Positions 38,896-50,411 of a stretch of 64,000 bases of DNA are shown here, in pieces. The DNA comes from Mesorhizobium comanense (GTDB lineage Bacteria; Pseudomonadota; Alphaproteobacteria; Rhizobiales; Rhizobiaceae). Location of the stretch: the NCBI RefSeq assembly GCF_005503535.1, contig NZ_SCNN01000003.1, forward strand, positions 248,001 to 312,000, written 5' to 3'. Both the position numbers and the translations under genes were made by a program. How positions within the stretch are numbered: position 1 is the stretch's first letter; each line of letters opens with the position of its first letter. The notes beneath the pieces are model-generated. The model saw only the letters and a program-made list of their open reading frames with translations. It searched no databases and had not been told where the DNA came from.

Positions 38896-39435
38896 ATGAA
38901 TTTTACGAAAAGCGGCCTTGTGGCCGTATCGCTGGCGGCGCTTTTTGCAAGCGGCTGCTCGACCTCGCGGTTCTCGTCCATGGACGACCAGCAGCCCGCG
39001 CCGCTGCAGCCGGCCCCGGCCGGCCAGGTGACCTCGAATCAGCTGCCGCCTCCGGCGGCACCCGGTACCACCGACCCGTCGCAGTTCCCGACGGCGCCCG
39101 CCAACACGCAGGTCGCCTCGCTGCCGCCGGACGGCACGGCGCCCGCCGGCGCCTCTGATCTCAGCGCGGCCAGCGTCGCCGGCGTCTGGAACGTCAACGT
39201 TTCGGGCCAGAGCTGCAAGATCGCGACGCCGCAGACCAAATTCGGCGCCGGCTTCCGCGCCGGGCCGCTGCATTGCCCGGCACCGATCGACGGCATCAAG
39301 TCGTGGAACGTCGCCGGCAAGCAGCTGACCCTTTACGACGACAATGGCGGCTCGCTGGCGCGGCTCTACTCTTCGGGCGGCTCGAAATTCGACGGCCAGA
39401 CCTCCAACGGACAGCCGATCTCGCTTACAAGATAG
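38896..39435 (+). CDS. Omp19-like outer-membrane lipoprotein, protease-inhibitor fold
   Basis: A 179-residue lipoprotein. The signal peptide ends in LFASGC, making Cys21 the lipidated residue, followed by a Pro-rich linker. The C-terminal domain (VAGVWNVNVSGQSCKIATP, GAGFRAGPLHCP, LTLYDDNGG, FDGQTSNGQPISL) closely matches Brucella Omp19 as I recall it, which has an AprI/Inh protease-inhibitor-like fold and inhibits host proteases. The two cysteines should form the fold's disulfide. In a Mesorhizobium-like bacterium the target is unknown. Gene is solitary, with a palindromic repeat after it. Confidence 0.88.
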   Translation: MNFTKSGLVAVSLAALFASGCSTSRFSSMDDQQPAPLQPAPAGQVTSNQLPPPAAPGTTDPSQFPTAPANTQVASLPPDGTAPAGASDLSAASVAGVWNVNVSGQSCKIATPQTKFGAGFRAGPLHCPAPIDGIKSWNVAGKQLTLYDDNGGSLARLYSSGGSKFDGQTSNGQPISLTR

Positions 39436-39436
39436 G

Positions 39437-39582
39437 CTAGATATGCCGATATCCAGGTGATGCCGGCCTGCGAACGGCGGCTTTCTGCGCTTCCGGTGCT
39501 CACGTACTTTAAGTACGCTCCGCTCCGGTTCTCGAAAGCCACCATTCTCGGCTGGGCCTGACCTGAATCTCGACACATCTAG
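39437..39582. repeat. 146-bp imperfect palindrome (MITE-like)
   Basis: Imperfect 22-bp ends (CTAGATATGCCGATATCCAG and its partner at 39561-39582) enclose an inner hairpin around ACGTACTTTAAGTACG, where GTACTTTAAGTAC is itself an exact near-palindrome, and flanking GGCGGCTTTC/GAAAGCCACC arms. Spurious frames cross it. It is of the type of mobile miniature element seen between genes of Rhizobiales. Confidence 0.8.
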
Positions 39583-39620
39583 TCCTCGTGGCCTCCTGTT
39601 CTGAACAAACGACGTGACCG

Positions 39621-40844
39621 ATGCATCTGCGTGACGGCCTCCAGACCCATGCGACCGTCAGGCAGCGCTACGACCACCTGGTGGCCACCGGGGCGATCGA
39701 GCGCGACCCGGCGCAGGAAGCGATCGCGGCGGCGCTCGACCGGCTGACGGTGGAGATTTCGGCCAAGCGGCTGGCGCACAAATCCAGCGCGCTGGGCTGG
39801 CTGTTCGCCCGCAAGCGCGAAACGCACGAAACGGTCAGGGGTCTTTACGTCCATGGCGGGGTCGGCCGCGGCAAGACCATGCTCATGGACATGTTCTTCG
39901 AGCTGCTGCCGGTGCGGCGCAAGCGCCGCGTCCATTTCAACGACTTCATGGCCGACGTGCAGGACCGGATCCAGAAGCACCGGCAGGCGCGCAAGGACGG
40001 CACGGTCAAGGAGGACGATCCTATCCCGCCGGTCGCCAAGGCGCTGGCCGAGCAGGCCTGGGTGCTGTGCTTCGACGAGTTCTCGGTCACCGACATCGCC
40101 GACGCGATGATCCTGTCGCGGTTGTTCTCGGCGTTGTTCGCCAATGGCGTGGTGCTGGTCGCCACCTCCAACGTGGCGCCGCAGGATCTCTACCGGGACG
40201 GGCTGAACCGGCAGCTCTTCCTGCCTTTCATCGCCATTCTGGAACGCCACGCGCAGGTGCTGTCGCTGGACAGCGACAAGGACTACCGGCTGGAGAAGCT
40301 GTCCCGTACGCCGGTCTATATCACGCCGGCCGATGCCGCGGCCGACCAGGCACTCGACGAGGCCTGGAAGGCGATGACGCATGGAGCGCCGACTGCCCCG
40401 ACATCGCTGGCGCTGAAGGGGCGGCAGGTGGTCGTGCCGGCCGCCGCAGGGGATGCCGCGCGTTTCTCCTTCGCCGATCTCTGCGAAAAGCCGCTTGGCG
40501 CGCGCGATTTCCTGGCCATTGCCGGCCGCTTCTCGACCATCTTCATCGATCATATCCCGGTGCTCGGCGAAGGCCGGCGCAACGAGGCCAAGCGCTTCAT
40601 CCTGCTGATCGATACGCTTTACGACCATCATGCGCGCCTCGTGGCGAGCGCCGAGGCCACGCCGCAGCACCTCTATGTGGCCAAGCGCGGCGTCGAGGTG
40701 TTCGAATTCGAACGCACGGCATCGCGCCTGATCGAAATGCAGAGCCGCGACTGGCTGGAAGACTGGGGGGAGCGGCGGAAGGCGAGGGCGGAAGGCCAGG
40801 CGCAGAATACCATGCCTTCTTCCACGAGCACTCAAAGCTTATAA
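39621..40844 (+). CDS. zapE: cell division ATPase ZapE (AFG1-like)
   Basis: A 407-residue P-loop ATPase of the AFG1/ZapE family. Walker A is GGVGRGKTM and Walker B VLCFDEFSVTDI, with an arginine-finger region near LFSALFANG. ZapE interacts with FtsZ in E. coli and constricts the ring under stress. The gene stands before mdh and the suc genes as in many alphaproteobacteria. Its last 13 bases overlap the convergent acetyltransferase gene. Confidence 0.93.
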   Translation: MHLRDGLQTHATVRQRYDHLVATGAIERDPAQEAIAAALDRLTVEISAKRLAHKSSALGWLFARKRETHETVRGLYVHGGVGRGKTMLMDMFFELLPVRRKRRVHFNDFMADVQDRIQKHRQARKDGTVKEDDPIPPVAKALAEQAWVLCFDEFSVTDIADAMILSRLFSALFANGVVLVATSNVAPQDLYRDGLNRQLFLPFIAILERHAQVLSLDSDKDYRLEKLSRTPVYITPADAAADQALDEAWKAMTHGAPTAPTSLALKGRQVVVPAAAGDAARFSFADLCEKPLGARDFLAIAGRFSTIFIDHIPVLGEGRRNEAKRFILLIDTLYDHHARLVASAEATPQHLYVAKRGVEVFEFERTASRLIEMQSRDWLEDWGERRKARAEGQAQNTMPSSTSTQSL

Positions 40845-41260
40845 ACATACATCACGAACGCTTCCGCCTCCTCATGCGGCTCCTGGCGCGCCTCATAAAG
40901 CGCGCGGGCGGGACCATTGTCCGGCTCGGTACCGACCCAGGCCTCCTCGCAGCCGTTCTGCCTGCCGATCTCGAACATCGCATCCAGCATCTTGCGCGCG
41001 ATGCCCTGGCGCTGGAAGGCAGGGGAAACGCCGACCTCGTCTATGTAGAGTTCGCTGACCTTGTCGGGATGGCGGTGGATGACGGCGGCACACTGACCGA
41101 CGACGAGGCCGTCGGCGAGCGCCACGACCATGAAATGACCCGGCGCGGCGAGGTAGGCCGCCAGCCGGTCGGGCCGGACGGGTTCGTCAAACACATCCGG
41201 CGCGATCCGCATCACAAGGGCGTCATCGCCGGGATAGAGCCTTCGGATGTTCACATTCAT
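40832..41260 (-). CDS. GNAT N-acetyltransferase (aminoglycoside 6'-type-like)
   Basis: A 142-residue acetyltransferase. The acetyl-CoA loop VSPAFQRQGIARKML and the DPDNGPARALYEARQE-like segment (TEPDNGPARALYE) place it near the AAC(6')/AAC(3) type, though resistance function cannot be assumed. Its start is divergent from mdh. It shares 13 bases at its 3' end with zapE. Confidence 0.85.
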   Translation of the reverse strand: MNVNIRRLYPGDDALVMRIAPDVFDEPVRPDRLAAYLAAPGHFMVVALADGLVVGQCAAVIHRHPDKVSELYIDEVGVSPAFQRQGIARKMLDAMFEIGRQNGCEEAWVGTEPDNGPARALYEARQEPHEEAEAFVMYVYKL

Positions 41261-41292
41261 TGTGTAACTTCTCCCAAGTCGGCTTACAAATT

Positions 41293-41308
41293 TTGACGTT
41301 TACGTAAA
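41293..41308. promoter_or_regulatory. palindromic site in the mdh upstream region
   Basis: TTGACGTTTACGTAAA contains the exact palindrome TTTACGTAAA (41299-41308) and lies in the 215-base divergent gap between the acetyltransferase and mdh. It resembles operator sequences of MerR-type regulators such as LiuR, recalled from memory, and TTGACG could also be a -35 element. No clear -10 hexamer is visible. Confidence 0.35.
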
Positions 41309-41331
41309 TCCCAAATCATCTAACCGATTGA

Positions 41332-42444
<1,113 letters not shown>

Positions 42445-42472
42445 CCCCGGCCGCTGATCTGGAGATATCCAA

Positions 42473-43666
<1,194 letters not shown>

Positions 43667-43670
43667 GCGG

Positions 43671-44042
43671 ATGCCTCCGCGCAAGATAAACCTGGTCGAG
43701 GCGGCGGATGCGAAGATCAGCAAGGTCTTCGATCCGCACATCGCCGGCGATGTCAATGATGCCCAGGCGAAGGTCGCCAAGTTCGGCGCGGCCTTCGATT
43801 GGCATGCGCATGAGCATGAGGACGAAGCCTTCCTCGTGCTGCGCGGGCGCATCGCCATCGATTTCCGCGACGGTCCGGTCGAACTCGGCGAAGGCGATTT
43901 CATCGTCGTGCCGCGCGGCGTCGAGCACCGGCCGCGTTCGCTGACATCGGAGCCCGTGGTGCTGATGTTCGAGCCGGCCACGACGCTTAACACCGGCAAT
44001 GCCAAGAGCGACCTCACAGTCACCGATCTGAAGCGGCTCTGA
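43671..44042 (+). CDS. cupin domain-containing protein
   Basis: A 123-residue single-domain cupin. Motif 1 is [20 protein letters not shown] with the metal-binding histidines and glutamate, and motif 2 is the [14 protein letters not shown] stretch. It starts four bases after the sucC stop and ends three bases before the next gene, so it is in the same transcript. The function is unknown; nothing links it to succinyl-CoA synthetase. Confidence 0.87.
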   Translation: MPPRKINLVEAADAKISKVFDPHIAGDVNDAQAKVAKFGAAFDWHAHEHEDEAFLVLRGRIAIDFRDGPVELGEGDFIVVPRGVEHRPRSLTSEPVVLMFEPATTLNTGNAKSDLTVTDLKRL

Positions 44043-44045
44043 CCC

Positions 44046-44543
44046 ATGAACGCGGCGTCCTTCTCCTCGCTGTCTTCCGACCACCAGCGCCTGCAGGCGT
44101 TGGTCGGCGCGTGGCAGGGCGTGGAGGAGGTGGCGGCCACGCAATGGGCCGACGAAGGCACGGCGACCTCGGACGTGGTGGCCGAGGCCGAGTTCGGCGG
44201 CCAGTTCGTGGTGCAGCGCTATCGCCAGCGCCGCGACGGCACGGTTTCGTTCGGCGCCCATAGCGTGTTCGGCTTCGACCAGCAGAACAGCCTCGTCACC
44301 ATGCATCAGTTCGATTCGATGGGCTTCGTTCCGGCCGCGCCGGCGACCGGGAGCTGGAACGGCGACGAGCTGGTGCTCGAGCGCTCCTCGCCGCGTGGTT
44401 TCGCGCGCGTGACCTATATTTTCGACGGTCCCGACACCTACCGCATGCGGCTGCATTTCAAACCCGCCGGCAGCGATGCCTGGCAAGACATGGTGAGCGG
44501 CGTCTACCGGCGCGTCTCGCCTTCCTCGATCAACAGTCTTTAG
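44046..44543 (+). CDS. DUF1579-like protein
   Basis: A 165-residue protein. The pattern LVGAWQGVEEV near the N-terminus, GTVSFGAHSVFGFDQQNSLVTMHQFDSMG in the middle and the YRMRLHFKPAGSDAWQDMVSGVYRR end resemble the DUF1579/heme-binding-like lipocalin-type barrel proteins. It lies three bases after the cupin gene and 12 bases before sucD. Role unknown. Confidence 0.75.
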   Translation: MNAASFSSLSSDHQRLQALVGAWQGVEEVAATQWADEGTATSDVVAEAEFGGQFVVQRYRQRRDGTVSFGAHSVFGFDQQNSLVTMHQFDSMGFVPAAPATGSWNGDELVLERSSPRGFARVTYIFDGPDTYRMRLHFKPAGSDAWQDMVSGVYRRVSPSSINSL

Positions 44544-44555
44544 AAAAGGGCTCCG

Positions 44556-45458
44556 ATGTCCATTCTCGTCGACAAGAACACCAAGGTGCTGGTGCAGGGC
44601 CTGACCGGCAAGACCGGCACGTTCCACACCGAACAGGCGCTGGCCTATCACGGCACCAAGATGGTGGGCGGCATCCATCCCAAGAAGGGTGGCGAAACCT
44701 GGACCGGCGCCAAGGGCGAGAGCCTGCCGATCTTCGCCTCGGTGGCCGAGGGCAAGGCCAGGACCGGCGCCAACGCCTCCGTCATCTACGTGCCGCCGGC
44801 GGGCGCCGGCGAAGCCATCATCGAGGCCATCGAGGCCGAGATCCCGCTCATCGTCTGCATCACCGAGGGCATCCCGGTGATGGACATGGTCAAGGTCAAG
44901 GCGCGGCTCGACCGCTCCAAGTCGCGGCTGATCGGCCCGAACTGCCCCGGCGTGCTGACACCCGACGAATGCAAGATCGGCATCATGCCGGGCAACATCT
45001 TCCGCAAGGGCTCGGTCGGCGTTGTTTCGCGCTCGGGAACACTTACCTATGAGGCTGTGTTCCAGACCACCAATGTCGGCCTCGGCCAGACCACCGCCGT
45101 CGGCATCGGCGGCGACCCGGTCAAGGGCACCGAGTTCATCGACATGCTCGAAATGTTCCTGGCCGATGAGGAAACCAAGTCGATCATCATGATCGGCGAG
45201 ATCGGCGGTTCGGCCGAGGAAGACGCCGCGCAGTTCCTCAAGGACGAGGCCAAGCGCGGCCGCAGGAAACCGATGGCGGGCTTCATCGCCGGGCGCACGG
45301 CGCCGGCCGGCCGCACCATGGGCCATGCGGGCGCGGTCATCTCCGGCGGCAAGGGCGGCGCGGAAGACAAGATCGCGGCGATGGAATCGGCCGGCATCAA
45401 GGTGTCGCCCTCGCCGGCGCGTCTCGGCACGACGCTGGTCGAGGCGATCAAGGGTTAA
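44556..45458 (+). CDS. sucD: succinyl-CoA synthetase alpha subunit
   Basis: A 300-residue alpha subunit. The CoA-binding N-terminal Rossmann domain ([24 protein letters not shown]) and the active-site phosphohistidine in [17 protein letters not shown] are present. With SucC it makes ATP or GTP from succinyl-CoA. A palindromic repeat lies in the 143-base gap before sucA. Confidence 0.97.
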   Translation: MSILVDKNTKVLVQGLTGKTGTFHTEQALAYHGTKMVGGIHPKKGGETWTGAKGESLPIFASVAEGKARTGANASVIYVPPAGAGEAIIEAIEAEIPLIVCITEGIPVMDMVKVKARLDRSKSRLIGPNCPGVLTPDECKIGIMPGNIFRKGSVGVVSRSGTLTYEAVFQTTNVGLGQTTAVGIGGDPVKGTEFIDMLEMFLADEETKSIIMIGEIGGSAEEDAAQFLKDEAKRGRRKPMAGFIAGRTAPAGRTMGHAGAVISGGKGGAEDKIAAMESAGIKVSPSPARLGTTLVEAIKG

Positions 45459-45460
45459 GG

Positions 45461-45565
45461 CAGTAGTGAGTAGGCAGTAGTCAGTAGTGAAAAAGGGAAG
45501 ATCGGGCGAGTAGCAGTTGGGCAGGAATTTCGTTCTTCTACCCACGACTGACTACTCACTATTCC
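45461..45565. repeat. degenerate TAGTGAG repeat hairpin
   Basis: CAGTAGTGAGTAGGCAGTAG and TCAGTAGTGA on one side face GACTGACTACTCACTATTC on the other, giving an imperfect hairpin of the type at 22834-22899. It lies inside the sucD-sucA gap and may reduce read-through between them. Confidence 0.68.
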
Positions 45566-45601
45566 CCTCGAAAGGAGACGGAGCCGGGCTCCGCGGACAA
45601 A

Positions 45602-48589
45602 ATGGCACGACAAGATCAGGCCAACGACCAATTTTCGCTCACCTCGTTCCTCTATGGCGGCAACGCCGATTACATCGACGCGCTGTACGCCGCCTATGAG
45701 GACAATCCCGGTTCGGTCGATCCCGAATGGCAGGAATTCTTCGCCGGGCTGAAGGACGATGCCGGCGATGTGCGCCGGAATGCCAAGGGTGCCTCCTGGG
45801 CCCGGCCGTCCTGGCCGCTGCAGGCCAATGGCGAACTGGTGTCGGCGCTCGACGGCAATTGGGGCCTGGTCGAAAAGCATCTGGAAAAGAAGGTCAAGGA
45901 GAAGGCGGTCGCCAATGGTGCGGCGCCCTCCGATGCGGACGTGCACCAGGCGACGCGCGATTCGGTTCGCGCCATCATGATGATCCGCGCCTACCGCATG
46001 CGCGGCCATTTGCACGCCAATCTCGATCCGCTCGGCATCGCCAAGCCGCTGGAGGATTATAACGAGCTGTCGCCGGAGAATTACGGCTTCACCGAAGCCG
46101 ATTACGACCGGCCGATCTTCCTCGACAATGTGCTGGGGCTGGAATTCGGCACCGTGCGTCAGATGCTGGAAATCCTGACCCGCACCTATTGCTCGACGCT
46201 CGGCGTCGAGTTCATGCACATTTCCGACCCCGAGGAGAAGGCCTGGATCCAGGCCCGCATCGAAGGCGCCGACAAGGAGATCTCCTTCACCGCGACCGGC
46301 AAGAAGGCGATCCTGCAGAAGCTGGTCGAGGCGGAAGGCTTCGAGCAGTTCATCGACGTCAAGTACAAGGGCACCAAGCGCTTCGGCCTCGATGGCGGTG
46401 AATCGCTCATTCCGGCGCTCGAGCAGATCGTCAAGCGGGGCGGCCAGCTCGGCCTCAAGGAGATCGTGCTCGGTATGGCCCATCGCGGCCGCCTCAACGT
46501 GCTCTCCCAGGTGATGGCGAAGCCCCACCGCGCCATCTTCCACGAGTTCAAGGGCGGCTCGGCCGCTCCCGACGAGGTCGAGGGCTCGGGCGACGTGAAG
46601 TACCATCTGGGCGCTTCGTCGGACCGCGAGTTCGACGGCAACAAGGTGCACCTTTCGCTGACGGCCAACCCGTCGCACCTGGAAATCGTCGATCCGGTGG
46701 TGATGGGCAAGGCACGCGCCAAGCAGGACTATCTGTTCGCGCGCGGCCGCGAGGAGATCGTGCCGCTGGAGGAACGCGCCAAGGTGCTGCCGTTGCTCCT
46801 GCACGGCGACGCCGCCTTCGCCGGCCAGGGCGTGATCGCCGAAATCCTCGGCCTGTCGGGGCTGCGCGGACACCGGGTCGCCGGCACGCTGCACTTCATC
46901 ATCAACAACCAGATCGGCTTCACCACCAATCCGCGCTTCTCGCGCTCGTCGCCCTATCCGTCCGACGTGGCCAAGATGATCGAGGCGCCGATCTTCCACG
47001 TCAATGGCGACGATCCGGAAGCCGTGGTGCACGCCACCAAGGTGGCGATCGAATTCCGCATGAAGTTCCACAAGCCGGTGGTTGTGGACATGTTCTGCTA
47101 CCGCCGCTTCGGCCACAATGAGGGCGACGAGCCGGCCTTCACGCAGCCGCTGATGTACCGCAACATCCGCACCCACAAGACCACGGTCCAGATCTATGGC
47201 GACCGGCTGATCGCCGAGGGACACATCACCCAGGCCGAGCTCGACAAGTTGAAGGCCGACTGGCGCGCGCATCTGGAATCGGAATGGGAGATCGGCCAGC
47301 ATTACAAGCCCAACAAGGCCGACTGGCTGGATGGGGCATGGTCGGGCCTGCGCACCGCCGACAACCAGGACGAAACGCGGCGCGGCAAGACCGCCGTGCC
47401 GGTCAAGACGCTGAAGGAAATCGGCAAGAAGCTGACCGAGGTGCCCAAGGGCTTCGAGGCGCACAAGACCATCATCCGCTTCCTGGAGAACCGTCGCGAA
47501 GCGATCGAATCCGGCGAAGGCATCGACTGGTCGACCGCCGAGGCGCTGGCCTTCGGCGCCATTCTGCTCGACGGCAATCCGATCCGCCTTTCGGGCCAGG
47601 ATTCCGAACGCGGCACCTTCTCGCAGCGCCATTCCGTGCTGTACGACCAACGCGACGAGACCCGCTATATCCCGCTCAACAATCTGTCGGCGGCACAGGC
47701 CGGCTATGAAGTCATCAACTCGATGCTGTCGGAAGAGGCGGTGCTGGGCTTCGAATATGGCTACAGCCTGGCCGAGCCGAAGGCGCTCACCTTGTGGGAG
47801 GCGCAGTTCGGCGACTTCGCCAACGGCGCCCAGGTGGTGTTCGACCAGTTCATCTCCTCGGGCGAGCGCAAGTGGCTCAGAATGTCGGGCCTGGTCTGTC
47901 TTCTGCCGCATGGCTATGAGGGCCAGGGGCCGGAGCATTCCTCGGCGCGGTTGGAGCGCTTCCTGCAGCTTTGCGCGGAAGACAACATGCAGGTGGCGAA
48001 CTGCACCACGCCGGCCAACTACTTCCACATCTTGCGCCGGCAGTTGAAGCGCGACTTCCGCAAGCCGCTGATCCTGATGACGCCCAAGTCGCTGCTGCGC
48101 CACAAGCGGGCGGTCTCGACGCTGCCGGAAATCTCGGGCGAGAGCTCGTTCCACCGGCTCTTGTGGGACGACGCACAGCTGCTGCCGAACCAGGCGATCA
48201 AGCTGACCAAGGATTCCAAGATCCGCCGCGTCGTGCTGTGCTCGGGCAAGGTCTATTACGATCTCTATGAAGAGCGCGAGAAGCGCGGCATCAACGACAT
48301 CTATCTGCTGCGCGTCGAACAGCTCTACCCGTTTCCGGCCAAGGCGCTGATCACCGAACTGTCACGCTTCCGCAATGCGGAGATGGTGTGGTGCCAGGAG
48401 GAGCCCAAGAACATGGGCGCCTGGTCGTTCATCGATCCGTATCTGGAATGGGTGCTGGCCCATATCGACGCCAAGCATCAGCGCGTGCGCTACACCGGCC
48501 GCCCGGCGGCCGCGTCGCCGGCGACCGGGCTGATGTCCAAGCACCTTGCCCAGCTCGCCGCATTGCTCGAAGACGCGCTCGGCGAATAG
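45602..48589 (+). CDS. sucA: 2-oxoglutarate dehydrogenase E1 component
   Basis: A 995-residue thiamine-diphosphate enzyme that decarboxylates 2-oxoglutarate. The N-terminal tether (SLTSFLYGGNADYIDALYAAYE) for E2 binding, the ThDP-binding GHRVAGTLHFIINNQIGFTT region, and MAHRGRLNVL are all characteristic. The length is normal. It is followed by sucB 51 bases later, and the pair forms the E1-E2 core. No strong ribosome-binding site is seen immediately before the ATG; AAGGAG lies about 25 bases upstream. Confidence 0.97.
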   Translation: MARQDQANDQFSLTSFLYGGNADYIDALYAAYEDNPGSVDPEWQEFFAGLKDDAGDVRRNAKGASWARPSWPLQANGELVSALDGNWGLVEKHLEKKVKEKAVANGAAPSDADVHQATRDSVRAIMMIRAYRMRGHLHANLDPLGIAKPLEDYNELSPENYGFTEADYDRPIFLDNVLGLEFGTVRQMLEILTRTYCSTLGVEFMHISDPEEKAWIQARIEGADKEISFTATGKKAILQKLVEAEGFEQFIDVKYKGTKRFGLDGGESLIPALEQIVKRGGQLGLKEIVLGMAHRGRLNVLSQVMAKPHRAIFHEFKGGSAAPDEVEGSGDVKYHLGASSDREFDGNKVHLSLTANPSHLEIVDPVVMGKARAKQDYLFARGREEIVPLEERAKVLPLLLHGDAAFAGQGVIAEILGLSGLRGHRVAGTLHFIINNQIGFTTNPRFSRSSPYPSDVAKMIEAPIFHVNGDDPEAVVHATKVAIEFRMKFHKPVVVDMFCYRRFGHNEGDEPAFTQPLMYRNIRTHKTTVQIYGDRLIAEGHITQAELDKLKADWRAHLESEWEIGQHYKPNKADWLDGAWSGLRTADNQDETRRGKTAVPVKTLKEIGKKLTEVPKGFEAHKTIIRFLENRREAIESGEGIDWSTAEALAFGAILLDGNPIRLSGQDSERGTFSQRHSVLYDQRDETRYIPLNNLSAAQAGYEVINSMLSEEAVLGFEYGYSLAEPKALTLWEAQFGDFANGAQVVFDQFISSGERKWLRMSGLVCLLPHGYEGQGPEHSSARLERFLQLCAEDNMQVANCTTPANYFHILRRQLKRDFRKPLILMTPKSLLRHKRAVSTLPEISGESSFHRLLWDDAQLLPNQAIKLTKDSKIRRVVLCSGKVYYDLYEEREKRGINDIYLLRVEQLYPFPAKALITELSRFRNAEMVWCQEEPKNMGAWSFIDPYLEWVLAHIDAKHQRVRYTGRPAAASPATGLMSKHLAQLAALLEDALGE

Positions 48590-48640
48590 GCAAACCGGGC
48601 GAAAAGACAGAACAGAACCGAAAGAAAACGGACAGGCACA

Positions 48641-49915
48641 ATGGCTACCGAAATCCGCGTTCCAACTCTCGGCGAATCCGTTACCGAGGCGACCATCGGC
48701 AAGTGGTTCAAGAAGGTCGGCGATGCCATTGCCGTCGACGAGCCGCTGGTCGAACTCGAGACCGACAAGGTGACGGTGGAAGTGCCGGCCGCCGCCGCCG
48801 GTACGCTGAGCGAGATCACCGCCAAGGAAGGCGAGACGGTCGGCGTCGGCGCGCTCCTGGGGTCCATTTCCGCCGGTGCGGCAGCCGCGCCCAAGCCGCA
48901 GGCCGTCGCGCAGGCATCGAGCCCCGAAGCCGCCCATACCACCAAGCAGGCCGCGGCCGAGACCGCCAAGATCGCCGGTGACGGCCCGGTCGAGCCGCGC
49001 ACCATGCCGCCGGCGCCGGCGGCGGCCAAGCTGATCGCCGAGAACAATCTGTCGGTCGACCAGCTTTCCGGCTCGGGCAAGCGCGGCCAGGTGTTGAAGG
49101 GCGATGTGCTGGACGCCATCTCCAAGGGCGCGCCGTCGCAGCCGGCCGAAACGCCGAAGGCCGCTCCGGCGCCCGCTCCCGTCGCCGTTCGCGCACCCTC
49201 CTCGGGCGACGACGCGGTGCGCGAGGAGCGCGTTCGCATGACCAAGCTGCGCCAGACCATCGCGCGCCGGCTCAAGGAAGCGCAGTCGACCGCCGCCATG
49301 CTCACCACATTCAACGAGGTGGACATGAGCGCGGTGATGGCGCTGCGGACCAAGTACAAGGACGTGTTCGAGAAGAAGCACGGCGTGAAGCTCGGCTTCA
49401 TGGGCTTCTTCACCAAGGCCGTCACGCATGCGCTGAAGGAGATCCCGGCGGTCAATGCCGAGATCGACGGCACCGACATCATCTACAAGAACTTCGCCCA
49501 TGTCGGCGTCGCCGTCGGCACGGAAAAAGGCCTTGTGGTTCCCGTGGTGCGCGATGCCGACCAGATGTCGATCGCCGAGATCGAGAAGGAAATCGGCCGG
49601 CTGGGTCTTGCGGCGCGCGACGGCAAGCTGTCGGTCGCGGATATGCAGGGCGGCACGTTCACGATCTCCAATGGCGGCGTTTACGGGTCGCTGATGTCGA
49701 CGCCGATCCTCAACGCGCCGCAGTCCGGCATTCTCGGCATGCACAAGATCCAGGACCGGCCCGTGGTGGTCGGCGGCCAGATCGTGATCCGGCCGATGAT
49801 GTACCTGGCGCTCTCCTACGACCACCGCATCGTCGACGGCAAGGAAGCGGTGACCTTCCTGGTGCGGGTCAAGGACAGCCTGGAGGATCCGGAGCGGCTG
49901 GTGCTCGATCTCTAA
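48641..49915 (+). CDS. sucB: dihydrolipoyllysine succinyltransferase E2 component
   Basis: A 424-residue acyltransferase. The lipoyl domain has Lys43 in ETDKVT, an Ala-Pro-rich linker follows, then the peripheral-subunit-binding domain at about residues 115-150 ([16 protein letters not shown]), and the catalytic domain with the [12 protein letters not shown] motif carrying the histidine. It carries the succinyl group from E1 to CoA. Lpd lies 1.8 kb downstream, separated by three unrelated small genes. Confidence 0.96.
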   Translation: MATEIRVPTLGESVTEATIGKWFKKVGDAIAVDEPLVELETDKVTVEVPAAAAGTLSEITAKEGETVGVGALLGSISAGAAAAPKPQAVAQASSPEAAHTTKQAAAETAKIAGDGPVEPRTMPPAPAAAKLIAENNLSVDQLSGSGKRGQVLKGDVLDAISKGAPSQPAETPKAAPAPAPVAVRAPSSGDDAVREERVRMTKLRQTIARRLKEAQSTAAMLTTFNEVDMSAVMALRTKYKDVFEKKHGVKLGFMGFFTKAVTHALKEIPAVNAEIDGTDIIYKNFAHVGVAVGTEKGLVVPVVRDADQMSIAEIEKEIGRLGLAARDGKLSVADMQGGTFTISNGGVYGSLMSTPILNAPQSGILGMHKIQDRPVVVGGQIVIRPMMYLALSYDHRIVDGKEAVTFLVRVKDSLEDPERLVLDL

Positions 49916-49975
49916 CGGCATTTCCCGTAGTGTTTCGCATGCTGGCCACCCGAGCCAGCCAAGGAGGAACGCCCA

Positions 49976-50380
49976 ATGGAAGCTTTGGCCGCATCGAGTG
50001 AAATCAGGGTTCTGGGCTGGAGCGTCATCCTGCTCCTGGTCCATATCGTCGCCCAGACGCTGTCGCTGATCAAGGACGGTGGGCTGGGCTACGCAATGAG
50101 CAATCGCGACGGCGAGGTCGGCATTTCGCTGATGACCGATCGATTGACGCGCGGCCTGCGAAACTTCGCCGAAACCTACGGCGCCTTCATCGCGCTGGTC
50201 GTGGCGCTCGCCGCAACCGGAAAGGTGGGTGGTCTCGCGGCTACCGGGGCCATGGTCTGGTTCTGGGCCCGCGTCGTCTACATCCCCGTGTTCGCACTCG
50301 GCATACCGGTGGCCCGTACCGGTGTATGGACCGTGTCCATCATCGGGCTGGTCCTGATGCTGGTCCGGCTGCTCGCCTGA
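49976..50380 (+). CDS. MAPEG family membrane protein
   Basis: A 134-residue membrane protein with about four helices. The segment VGISLMTDRLTRGLRNFAETYGAFIALVVALAATG followed by FWARVVYIPVFALGIPVARTGVW is typical of the bacterial MAPEG family (membrane-associated proteins in eicosanoid and glutathione metabolism). A role in glutathione-linked chemistry is suspected from the family only. It lies 60 bases after sucB on the same strand with GGAGGA before the ATG. Confidence 0.85.
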   Translation: MEALAASSEIRVLGWSVILLLVHIVAQTLSLIKDGGLGYAMSNRDGEVGISLMTDRLTRGLRNFAETYGAFIALVVALAATGKVGGLAATGAMVWFWARVVYIPVFALGIPVARTGVWTVSIIGLVLMLVRLLA

Positions 50381-50411
50381 ACGGGATCGAGGGAAGGATC
50401 CGCCCCGGCGC

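Noticed and set aside
39366..39578. Small minus-strand frame across the palindrome after the omp19-like gene
   Set aside because: It lies within a repeat and partly antisense to a real gene; such frames are a by-product of this element.
45455..48154. 899-residue minus-strand frame opposite sucA
   Set aside because: It is a GC-driven shadow of sucA, which has all its catalytic motifs.
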